64,000 nucleotides of DNA from Acanthornis magna. Lineage: Eukaryota > Chordata > Aves > Passeriformes > Acanthizidae. The notes below the pieces were generated by a model, which was not told where the DNA came from, ran no database searches, and was given only the letters and a program-made list of their open reading frames with translations. The stretch lies in contig JAWUZG010000970.1 of the NCBI GenBank assembly GCA_036785705.1, positions 4,498,501-4,562,500 of the forward strand, written 5' to 3'. The stretch's first letter is position 1, and every line of letters begins with the position of its first letter. Positions 49,086 through 60,443 of the stretch are shown here, piece by piece. Made by a program: the position numbers and the translations under genes.

Positions 49086-51009
49086 TCTGAAGCTGAGCTC
49101 TGCTCAGCTATTGTGAACATTTTCTTTTATGAGAAATAGTTACCATGTGGGCCTGCAAAGGTTTTCATGGTAGGACATAAAAGAAGGTACAAATCAAGCA
49201 TTCACTGAGTCAAAAAATCCAGTAAGTGACCTACAAGGTCATTCCCAGTTAGGAAAAGGCATGATTATCTTTCATTTTATATTCAAGTTGGATCTGAATT
49301 TGGGGGCCACTAATAAATATTGCACTAAGCAGTAATTCTGTCTCTGCCATAAAAACTTGATGCTATAGTAACACAGTTAAGCATAATGCACAGGAGGAAG
49401 TTTCCAAATTAGTGAACAACTAGATTGAAAATAAACAACAAAAAAATACTACAATTAAGGTTTTGTATTGTACTGCATAAAGCCCCACAGGCAGGGAATT
49501 ACATCTGAAAATTAATCAGCAGTCTTAGTGTCAATAACAGACAACTATTACATATGGGTTCACCAACTTTCAATGATGCACATGGACATACACAACATAC
49601 CAGGTACTAACAAGTGACCTATTGACCACCTTAACATATGAAACCAAAGCAAACATCCTTGTATATCTCTATTACACTCCTTAGCACTGAGAAGCAGGAT
49701 GCAAATGTACTGTGTTTAATTTGGTGTGCTAACCCATTTCCTAACAGAATACAACAGAATTATCTACACTTTAAATTATCCTCTGAAAGCAAATCATGAC
49801 CAGAAGGGACTTACTAAATCATGTCCCAGGGGATGAGAAAGAACTTCTGGGTGTGTGCACCCGGGAGCAAAGTGATTTAGTGGTAGTTTTTATTTTATAA
49901 CTAAAATGATCATGTTTATACAAGTATTACTTCTGCCAATACCTCCCACTACAGTAAATTTATCTAACCCTTGAATCATCAATAGCACATGAAAAAACTA
50001 CAAACATCTATCTGGACAATTCTGAGCTAAAACTCAGGCATATGGACTGTTGTATATTCTGTCATCGAGAATAAAGCATTGCAGTACCTTCCTTCTATAG
50101 TTCAAAAAATTAATATGAAAATTACGAAACCTTTTGTGTCAGCAAAGGGAGCTACAAAAGCTGCCTGGGTTTACACTGCTCATGACCACAACTTCACCAG
50201 ATGCAGTTAAAAAATAGCAACATTGATTGACAATATTTATCAGTTTTGTTTATGTGAAACTAAAAGGAAGACTTGTAATACACTGTAGAATGTCTAATCT
50301 GACACTGTATTGTATACTTGGAGGGAAAACAGTAACAAAATGTGGGCAAGTTCAGTAGCTAAATGCATGGTTTATGACTGAGAAAACTCTTTCAGAACAA
50401 AAGCTCTTTTTTTCCTATCAGGTACCAGGGTCATGCTTTTAAAAGATGAAACCCAGCGTGTTTAAGAGACCATAAAATTTTGGACAATTATTCCTCAAAT
50501 ATACAGGCATATATATACACACCTAACAACTTATGAAAAGTCTTTTCAGTCCCAAAGGCCACGCAGAAAGGAGAAACAGCCTGCCCTTTCTGCTTCTTTT
50601 TATTTTGCTGGTCAGACAGACTCTTTACGTTACTCAACTACTTGCAACGAGGAGAGTGGCAAAAATGCTACCGCAGCTGTGGCAGAGAGCACACTAATGC
50701 AGACATGAATCCAAAGGTCACATCCTTAGATGGCCTCAGCTGGAGCAGCTCTGTTGATCTGAAAAACAAGAAATGGAAAAAAAAGCACAACAAATTTCCA
50801 CAGATCTTCAAAGGTTCATGGAAGACATGGCTGGCAGGGATCTGAAGACACTATTCAGTACATATTACTGTCCAAAGGGAGGATCACATTTCTTTAACCA
50901 AAAGACATTAGCTATTAAATACAATGGTTTGGGAACATTCTTCAGCTCATTCGTAAAATTTGCCAGAAGCAAGAGGGATGTAAGGAAACACTGCACTCCC
51001 CTTATCTTC
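49086..51009. other. Gene-free unannotated DNA
   Basis: 1.9 kb, AT-rich, with no gene or repeat recognised. The last part lies inside an open frame from 50773 discussed with the L2-like entry. Confidence 0.5.
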
Positions 51010-51130
51010 TCTTCAAAATACTCTCGGCTCACTGCCACCAGACTCTGGAACAGAAGAGGCTCTGGTCACCTGCTCTTCTGGTCCTCTCTCCTGGAAGACT
51101 TTGAAACAGCCTCTTCAAACATATTTTGTC
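51010..51130 (+). mobile_element. Possible L2-like LINE ORF C-terminal fossil
   Basis: Within the 160-codon frame 50773-51255, residues about 84-119 read SRLTATRLWN, then RRGSGHLLFW, then SSLLEDFETASSNIFC. In L2-clade LINEs the end of the ORF has a conserved pattern: A-P-R-L-W-N-S-L-P, about a dozen residues, then S-L-x-x-F-K-x-x-L-K-T-x-L-F. The spacing from RLWN to the final F agrees. The first part of the frame matches nothing I know, and no reverse transcriptase is visible upstream, so this is a short remnant or a coincidence. Plus strand. The frame's unusual length might be chance. Confidence 0.42.
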
Positions 51131-54100
51131 TCTTCCCTTGGCTCTGGAGTTTAGCATTTCTAATGCAAATCTTTCCCTCTTTTATCAACAGACTGTGCAA
51201 TAGAAATCTCAAAGGCCACCAACACAACAAGTTGACAGCAAAGCCAGACTGGTAAAATGATTAATTATGTAGAGAGAGATTACAATCTATCCATAACGAG
51301 GCATCCAGTGTGTGCTCACAATCAGATCCAACAAACAGATGTTGAGTATAAAGGCATATGAGAAACTAAAGTTCAGAGGAAAAGACAGAAGTGGTCCCAA
51401 GGAAATTTTTTCCCCTTTTTGTGAATATTCAGGGGGATAAAAGTTCTCCCTCTTATATCTGGGAGATTACAGTGCAAGAAGCTACAAATAAGTGGGAGAG
51501 GTATTCCTGTCACTTGACCTTTATCATGCGCTGGTTACCCTTCTCCTTCAGGGGAGAGGGCAGCCAAGCTTGCACTGAGAGCCCAGACTCTAAAGACCTG
51601 GGAGGGCTTTGTCAACAAAGCTAGCACACAGAACACCAAAATCTGCTCTCAGATACACCTCTATCGGTCACTCCGTTAAAAATCACACAGTAATGACACT
51701 TAATCTTCCCGAGCACCAAGAATATTGCCACATCAGTGCCAGGCAGAGGAAGACAGCCCATGGAAAAATGAAACAGCAGCTTTTAGCTGTAGAACTAACC
51801 CCCGTTAAATCATTTTTCCCTTCTAAACCCAAAGTGGGCAAGGAATCCATGTCAGGGCAAGCCTTATATTATCAGCATCAGTGACAGAGATCTGGCCTTG
51901 TAACCTCTTAGCCAGCCCAAGACCTTTATGAAGGTCTTCGGTTGTCAAAGAAACAATCAGAGAATGCCTGAGAGAATGCCTGCACCACACTGACACTCAG
52001 TCTACGCAGTTGTGCTTTGGACACATTGCAACTCAAGATGAAGACTGGAAGCTCACAGTCTGCCTCAGCATATGGGAATACAAATTTTCAGGAGTCATCT
52101 GCGGTCTCCAGGTTGCATTGAAACTCTGAATGGTAATTTCACCTTAGGTCACAAGGGTGGGCTTTGTGTGGGATTTGTGCTGTGTGGTTACCACTATCCA
52201 GCCCATATTTGACAAAGTTTCATTCATTCTGTGACCTAGATTTGCAGTTTCCACAAAGACCATACAGAATCTCTCAACAAGAGATTCCAGGTTAGCACTT
52301 ATTTCTGTCAATGCCTCATGTGACAGCATCAAGAAGAGCTTATCCTGAAGGTTAACCTTTTAGTTCAAAATACGCATTTCCTCCTCAGTGCTGCTGTGGG
52401 AAGATTTCTTTTTTTCCATTGCTGTATCTCCAACATTTGTACAGATTTACATCCTGTCCCAATATATTTTTCAGTCTCATAGCTGTCAATGAGGATCAAG
52501 TTTAATCTTTATAACAAGCTACTGTACATATGCCTGGAAACTACAGGCAACATGTGCTCAAGTCCACACCTGTGAAACAAAATGACTCCAAACATGTTTT
52601 CTTTTCCTTGTCACTTTTTGAGTGCTGTCCTTTAAGCTTTGGTAGATGCTCTGCAATTTGTTATTGTTGTGGGAGGGAACTGGTTTTTTTAATATGTTAT
52701 AAATGCACAGCTATCAGGAGCCTGAGTAGTGGAAAAGGAAGGGCTGCTCCTCTCTGCTATCTCAGGAACTACAGAATCCCTCTATCATGCCAAATTTTAT
52801 CATTTTGCAGAGCAATGCTATAAATTTCTCACACTCAGCCATCTTATAAGGCAGCATTTTTATGGAGAACGGAAAATTAATAATAAGCTCTCCCTCAGCT
52901 CAATAAAAGGTGTACACCTGTCTGATTTTGACAAATTTCATTTTTATAAAAACTGAAACAACAGGAGAATGTGATTCTTTCTAAAGGGACTATTATTAGC
53001 TAAGCATCACAGGTAAAAGAAAATTGTGGGAGCAGAACTTAAGAGTTCTTGCTTAGAGTAATAAAGCATAATATAATAGCTTCAAACATCAAACACAAGA
53101 GGTGGTTTTAGTTATGTGAAGGAAAGGATGGTTGTATCAAATTTTAAAAAATACTAATTTTAGCATATTTCTGGTGGGGGCTATGGGTAAATCAACTATC
53201 AAAATGAGATTTCATGTTAAGAGGACTAGTTTCACATCTGTCAACTAGTGAGAAGAATAAACAGCTTGATACTGTGACCTTTCACGTCTGGTATTCTACA
53301 GACCCTGTACTAGACATAGAATCAACTTCACTTACACATGCAATTCCAGCAAGTACAGTGGAAACGTAAACAGTGTTTGATTACTGTAGAGGAAAGACTG
53401 TGGTCACTCCTCTGAATCTGAATAAAAGTTTACATTCACTGAAAGTTAATACCATCCTAGATTATTTGGTTCATTATAGGAATCTATTATCATTATCCAT
53501 CATAAAAAGTAACAAGTGGTATTTTCCAAATCTCAGAGTCATTTAGAAGCTCAAATTTCATTTATCTGAATCTTATTTCCAAGAAGCCATGCACTCCTAA
53601 GGCCTTCAGGTGGTTTTGAAAAGTGTAAGCAGACTACTTTTTTCTGGATCTTAAATAAGTGTATTTTCACTACCAGAAATGTCATTAAATAATTGGTAGG
53701 TTTGCTTTTTTTCTTGTTTCCTTCTTAAAATGCACAGGGAACAAAAATGTTAATGGACCCTTCAATAATATTTTACAATAAAGGGTTATTTTCTTCAATA
53801 TTTATATAAATGCATATACAATCAGAAATAGGCACAAAATTTTCAGGTGAGGCATACTGCAATCTATTATCTGACCTCTCCTTTCTGCAATGTCATTTGA
53901 AAAAAACGTGATGACATTTTAAAAAAATTATGACATTTAAAGAAAATATTATTCTCACATTATATGGTTATGTGAGTTCCACCAGTTGTGAGAACTTGCT
54001 CTGTTTTATCAAAATAATGTCACTGATGTCATTAAGGAGGGATGTCAGCTGCTCCAAGTTTAAAATTGCAACAGAGCCCACACTGGAATCTCAGTTTGGA

Positions 54101-57100
54101 CTCTACAAAAACATTCCACTAAAAGGGGGTTTCCCTTGTGCAACCACAAGAGGAATGGCAGAAGAAGAAAGATTTTGTACAATCACGACCTACCATCAAG
54201 TTTCCTGTTTGGGTTGCAAAATTTTGGCTATCTTTTTCCCTGAAAAAAGTGCCCAACTTCTACTTCCACATTTAAGTCCTACCTTGCATTTTGAAGTGGG
54301 AAAAACAAAAGAAACAAAACCACGGTACACAAAGCAAATTTAGATGCTTTGGTGTCCTTCCTATCAGGCTGCTGCTGTAAAAATCAATTCCGTGCTGCTT
54401 TCAGTTTCCCAAACTTACCCTGCTTAGCCAAGATCCTTTGGTAATAAGGATTCAAGATACCATATTGTCAACCAAGTCATTTTTTCATATCAGTTTCATA
54501 CCAATGAACTTCAACTTCCTTGTTCATTTTCAGCCAGAATGGTAGGTGTGGGGTGAGTGAAAACTGGCACATGGAGCCCATATGGGAAAGGTTTCAGCAC
54601 ATACCTTTGCCACAGAGAATACAAAGAGTAGAGTCATGGAAATGAGAAGAGCAAAAGAAGTCCTTTAAAGAAGTATGTGGTAAACAAGACTGTCTGGTTT
54701 GTGCTATTCATTAACTACTTATTTTATGAAACATGGATTTGACCTGGCCCTTGTTTCCATATAAGCAATGTAGATCCTGCTCTCTTCTTTAGAGTTGGGC
54801 GTCACTGTTTTGTCTTTTCTTGGATTAACTCAGTATTTCACATGCTATTAAAGATGAGTCTCAAGCAACAATGTGATGGGCTTACGTATGCTTAAATAAG
54901 AATGTGCTTGGAATCACTTCCAATACTCCTTCTCAAGGGCTTGTAACAAATGGCTAATGCAGGTAACACACAGCCTTTCCAAATCAAGAAATGGCACCCT
55001 AACACCAAGAGCAAAAAATAGTACCAGCATGAAAGTTTTGTAAGAAGAGTTAAGACAAAAGCAAAAGTTTAAAAAAAAAAAATCCACACTCATATTTTTA
55101 TGTGAAAACCAAGGAAATCAAGGCTAGGCAGACTCTGCTTCCTCATATCCTAGAGCAAAGCCCAGCCCCGTCAGCACGTCCTGTGTGAACCAGACCAGGA
55201 CAGCTCTCTCCTCTCTCTCTCCACAGAATGGTTTTAAAAAAATATTTAGTGTCCTTTTGATCTTTTGGCTCCTTGCCTCAGCATGTCTTATGACTTTGGC
55301 CAGAACCTGGAAGAGCATCTTCCTAATTAATAGCTCAGGAATTATTTCAGACTGCCACCCACCAGGACTGTTTAGCTGGATGGATTGTGTGACCTTTCGG
55401 CTGCTTTTCTTCAGCCTCTTCCCGGGGTGCTGCAAGTGACCACTTTTTGGCTGTGTCCACAGAAATCCTGCCTACCTCAGGCAACCCCTGCTCTATAGTG
55501 ACCCTAAAAAAGGTCTACTAGGGCCTACACCACCCAGCTTTTCCCATGCTTCAGACACCAGCAATGCCCCATTCCCTCTTAAATACTTTCTGGGGGAGGG
55601 AGTAAACAGTTCTGCGTTCAAGACCTAACAGATGAGCTCTTCCTAAGCCTCCTTTCCCAACCTTTCAGACCATTACAACTATGTCTGCTTCTAGTAAAGT
55701 GTTTTCACATACAACATTGCTTATAAAACATGGTGTTAGCATTTATTTGTAAGGTCTGTATAGAAACATGTGAAGAGGATTCGCAGACTGATATAAAACA
55801 GAAAACAATGCCCCTACGCATAACTTTGCTGCCAACACTTTTAGATGAAAACTGATTTTGATAATCTCTGGGTTTTCTTGTCCATCATATCTCTAAGGAC
55901 CTTCAATTTTCAAGTTATGGAAAACTTGTTTTCCAAACCACAAGCCCTTTTAAGGTATTTTTAATGGATTGTCCAAAGAATAAGACATCTAAAACAATTA
56001 GTCACTCCCAAAAAATCTTGCCCATTTATGTAACCTTATTTTTCTAGTTGTGAATAATTGACTAATCTTGTGAACCCACAATTATGGCATTTCTTTGTAG
56101 GTTTGTTTGTCTATCTGTCTGTCACATGACAGCTTGGGAATGCTGCATTTGCTCAATTAAAAATGTTAGACACTATTCCAGATGCTCCCAGCCAAGGAAA
56201 ACTGGCACAACAGTAGTGAGGAACACAAAGAAACTTCGACATTTGCTTTGTCATTCCACCACTCCCTCTCAGGTCAAAGGTTTGGCTGACAACATTCATT
56301 AGTGCTTTCTGAAATAACAGTATCACTCCCTCATCTCTTTCCATCCCATCTTTCCAATAGAGCTTATTATGCACTTCCCCAACAAACACTTTCCCAAATA
56401 ATGGGAGGAAGGATGTGGAAGGGAAGAGACGCAAATGAAGGCCTTCAAAGGAAGAGGCTGTGGGACACAAGTAGTAGAATGAGCGCCCACAGTATGTACC
56501 GCTATATGAAAGCATGATTAAAGGTGCAATGGAGATGGAAAGGCCTGGAAAAGGGAAGTGTGAGGGAGGATTAGGAGAGAAGAGTAACTATGGGATGAAA
56601 ATACAAAGGAGGTACAAATTGAAATAACACAAACATATATTTTAAGGAGTTCTGAAACTTCCTTCAAAAGTCAGGTCAAAACAGACAGCTTAGAGGACTT
56701 GATACTCAAATATTGGAAGCAGGAGCCAGTATTAATAGTTTTGGGACACAATTATATTTCCACGCTATTTGCAAGGAAAAAAGAGTAAGTATCATATGAA
56801 GACCTACCTAGTGTTTAAGCTCATGGCATTTTTTTTCCCACTGTCACCCCAGCTAAACCACACTTAGCCTTGGGTCCTGATCCAGAGAGTTTTGACTTTG
56901 CAGGGTTCTTTCAACAGTGGGAGAAATTTCTTCTCAGCCATAAGCTTACCACCTTCAGAAAAGAACCAAGAATATTTGCGGCCAACATTGTTTAACCCCT
57001 AGCAGGAGAAAACATTCAGTTTGCCATTACATTTTTAGTCTAGGATACCAAATTAGCCCAGTGTAGAAAACAGAGATGCATATTTGACTATTACATGTTT

Positions 57101-59004
57101 AACAAATGCTCTGAAGAAAACTTACCTACGGTCTACACTACACAGAAGCCTAAAGAAGACAAAACAACTTGATGGACATGATGACTATGTGCCTCCACTA
57201 ATTATGTTTTCAAACTTAAGAACAGTGTGTACATGTGAAAAGCTGATGGACGTTCTTGACATTTTGATATGGCAAAAAAGAAAACATACAGATGAACTTT
57301 CCATAAATACTGTACAAGTCTCTGTTTTGTCCACACAAATCTGACAAGTCTGTGCACAGCAAGGAAATTGCAATCCTGCAAGCTGAATCATGCCATCAGA
57401 GCTTCACAAGTGGATGGTTTTACTGACATGCTTGGAAGATAAATTGGAGACATCGGCTTTAAACTTTTCTCTCCCTAGGCCAGTCCCAAGATGCTTTGTG
57501 GTTACACAGGTAAGCATAATTATTAACTGTGTAAGTATTCGCATCCTGTTGCACTATCCTGAAGAAATGTAAGATCTGTCTCTTTAGCACTACTGGTATT
57601 GAAAAGGATGAAACTTACCTGAATAAGTCAGTGGCTCAGAAATTTTGATTTCTACCATTTAACAAATTACTATTACTAATTTAAAAAAATAAATGATCAT
57701 TTAATAAAGCATTATCCTCTTCTAAGATATTATGAACACTCATTAGAAGATCTGCTTTCTTGAAATGAGTATTCTAACTGAGCACAGGGTTATGCTTACC
57801 AAGCACACTCTTGATTTTAGCTTTCTGGAGTTTACACTATCTCCATGGCACAAACTAGCCATTCCAAATGCACAGTGCATTGCAAGGAGGTGCATGCCAA
57901 CCCGGGTAAACTCAAGACACCTGACACAACAGATGCCCAACACAGAGAAACTCTGATGTCTCCTGAGCACTCCTATTTCAGGTTTGCTAGCAGCCCAGAG
58001 GAGCCGGAAGATTCACAGGGCAGCAGAAGATGGGCTAGAAGAACACTTTTAATGTGTTTGGTCTAATAGTAGACTTTTTTCCATGCTGCAGTCTTGCTTG
58101 AAATTGGACGGTGGTTTTGGGAGTGGCCGGTGTGTCTATCACATGCAAGTGTACACTAAAGCAACAGGCTGCCTTAACTTACACTCTCCTCTTTGCCACT
58201 TTTTTGCAGGACTAACACCTCTGCTGAACTGTTTTTGTCAGATTATCCTCCTGACATATTCCTGGCAGTTCCTCTTTTGGCTGGCTTCACCTTCACCATC
58301 CTTCCCCATCTCTTTTTTCTAAACTCTAAATACATTCAGATGCTTTCCTGCACTCAGATTAATTTTTGAGCACTCCAGCCTGTGTATTTCACCTTTCATA
58401 ATTCAAATTATGATCTCACCTCAGATATTATCTGCTGCTTTTAAACTTGGCATTGTATTACTAACACAGCTTATTAATGGAGACTTTCTAAAAACAGTAA
58501 CTACTGGTGCTTGCAGTTGGAGCTCTGTGGTCTCAGTGCTCTTGGAAACCAGACCCACCCCGCCCCAGATGAAGAAGTAAAACTAATGCTCAGAATTCAA
58601 AAAGCAGGCTTGAGTCCTCTTCACACATAGACCAGTAACCTCAGCCTTGAAAGAAGGAATCATCAGTCTCACGGGCAGCTGAAAACATCGACCCTCAGTT
58701 CTGGTGGACTGCAGGCTCACATGGGGCTGACTTTGGATTCTAGGATAGGACAAGTTGAGAGGCCAACATTTTATGTGCTGTCAGTGTCTATGTTAGTACT
58801 GCAAGTAATGCAATGCATCTCTCTCGCTTTTCCTTTAACTGACCACCCATTTGCATACAGCTTATGGCACCATAAACAACTTAGAGACCTTCAGCCCTCT
58901 TGGTTTTACTTGTCTTTTTCCCCAATGGTCGGAGGGCTCAAAATCACAGGGAAAATAGACAGACACAAGCATCTTGATACTAAAAGACCTCAGTTAAAGC
59001 TCCA
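51131..59004. other. Gene-free unannotated DNA
   Basis: 7.9 kb without a recognised gene or transposon. Open frames reach 137 codons (53930-54343) and show no domain. A 12-base tandem duplication (AGAGAATGCCTG) lies at 51959-51982 and a poly-A run near 55069-55082. The opposing frames at 55124-55439 overlap each other and read as chance. Confidence 0.5.
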
Positions 59005-59103
59005 GGCTGGGATTTAGACAGGATATTATGCTTGAATCCCACTGAAATGGGAACAGAGTATCTCACTCTCCTAAAGCACAAAACGCCCTTTTTCAAAAGA
59101 TTA
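59005..59103. repeat. Ancient amniote interspersed repeat, unnamed
   Basis: GAATCCCACTGAAATGGGAA, then CTCACTCTCCTAAAGCAC, then CCCTTTTTCAAAAGA follow the order of a widespread old amniote repeat text of the form CCCATTGAAATCAATGGGAG, CCTAACTCCCTTAGGCAC, TTTTGAAAATC that I recall from reptile and bird genomes. I cannot name the family with certainty. Confidence 0.4.
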
Positions 59104-59371
59104 TGAAATCAACGATGATAATAGTTTTATAAGTCTCATTTCTTCCAAAAACAGTGTGAACAATGATAGCATGATGCTGGCATGGCTGAAGATTCAAGAA
59201 AATAAATGTTAACTTTAAACTGCCATTGATGTTACTCCAAGCCCTTAATTTTTCCAGTCACACTGGTTTGACACATTGGGAAGAGATGCTCCACTGACAA
59301 AGGCACTGCTGACATTTAAGCAGCTGATAATACTTTTGCTATTGTAATAATACTGATAATAGTTTTGCTTC
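59104..59371. other. Unannotated DNA before CR1
   Basis: No gene. ATAATACTTTTGCTATTGTA/ATAATAGTTTTGCTTCTG at about 59326-59372 is an imperfect short direct repeat next to the CR1 junction. Confidence 0.5.
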
Positions 59372-59752
59372 TGACAGGCTGAGAGAATTGGGGTTGTGTC
59401 TCTCTCTGGGGAGATCTTACAGCAGCCTTCCAGTAGCTAAAGGGGGCTTACAAGAAGGCTGGACAGGGACCTTTTCCACAAGGGAATGTAGTGATAGGAA
59501 AAGTGTAATGGTTTTAAGATGAAGAAGGATAAATTGAGATTAGGTATTAGGAGGGAATTCTTTACTGTGAGGCACTGGAACAGGTTGCCCAGAAAAGTTG
59601 TGGATGCCTTATTCCTTGGAAGTGTTTAATGTCGGGTTGGATGGGGCCTTGAAAAACCTGGTCTAGTGGGTGCTGTCCCTGCCACATAGGGGATTGGAGC
59701 TAGATGGTCTTTAAGGTCACTTCCAACCCAAACCATACAATGATTCTATGAT
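59372..59752 (+). mobile_element. CR1 LINE 3' end, well preserved
   Basis: About 380 bases of CR1 3' end, the best-preserved copy here. Landmarks in order: GGCTGAGAGAATTGGGGTTG, GCAGCCTTCCAGTAGCTAAA, GGGACCTTTTCCACAAGGG, ATTAGGAGGGAATTCTTTAC, GGCACTGGAACAGGTTGCCC, GTTGGATGGGGCCTTGAAAA, GATGGTCTTTAAGGTCACTT, then CCAACCCAAACCATACAATG and the terminal ATTCTATGATC. A short segment of the usual leader (the part following the TTGGGGTTG motif, which in typical copies speaks of an AGCCTGGAGAAG block) is missing. It belongs to a different 3' UTR class from the copies at 7.0 and 30.3 kb, which carry the GGGGTGTCCTGTGCAG or CCAGCCTGACCGAGTTCAAG text. Plus strand, no coding content. Confidence 0.95.
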
Positions 59753-60270
59753 CACCACTGATGTTTACATCCTATTCCTTTCAGGCTAAGGAGCAGCCAT
59801 AAAGACTATGTATTTTATAGAGTAAAACTCAGGGAAGAAACTCTTCCACCTTTTGCCCATGTGCAAATTTTACTATTTCTTTTCTGCATCTTTACAATTT
59901 CTTGCATCCAACCCTTAGTCCAGCCAGTAGGGGAAGGTGAAAACATAATGTAGGCTTCTTGCTTAGCTGAGGCCAACACATAAACTACAATTTCAGATTC
60001 AAGCAACAACAGTAAGCAGCCATTGTGGGCAGGAATTATTATATAACAGAGCAGATGAGTTCAGGATGAGGGGAGAGGAACTTCCATCATAATGGAAAAT
60101 GAACTCAAAAAAAGTGGAAATTTTACAAGGAGACATTAAAATGTGAAATTAATATCCTTTGGTTCTTTGCCTCAGAACTCATCCTCCCCAGGCTTTGTTC
60201 TGCAGATAGGAAAAAGGAAACAAAAATGAAAATATTTCTGGCATGAACAGAGAGTTAATCGAAAAAAGGC

Positions 60271-60282
60271 GGGGGGGGGGGG
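60271..60282 (+). repeat. Homopolymer G12 tract
   Basis: Twelve G preceded by AAAAAAGGC. It has the same GGC-then-poly-G arrangement as 5550-5562. Confidence 0.95.
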
Positions 60283-60418
60283 CAGAATGACTGCTAAAAG
60301 TCCATATTTCCACATCTGCTTTCAATTATACTTATGTCAAGTCACTTTATTATTTGACGAAACCAATCCAAGGAATTAAGCTTTTGTCGGATGCCTTGAA
60401 ATGTCATTAAGTGTTCAT

Positions 60419-60443
60419 ACACAAACACACACATACACACAAA
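60419..60443 (+). repeat. Short CA-rich tract
   Basis: ACACAAACACACACATACACACAA, an imperfect CA repeat read directly. Confidence 0.9.

Noticed and set aside
50773..51255. 160-codon plus frame as a host gene
   Set aside because: Apart from the L2-like end described, nothing matches a known protein; no promoter, intron structure or codon signal supports a gene.
53930..54343. 137-codon plus frame
   Set aside because: No recognisable domain, no repeat of it elsewhere, and composition like its surroundings.
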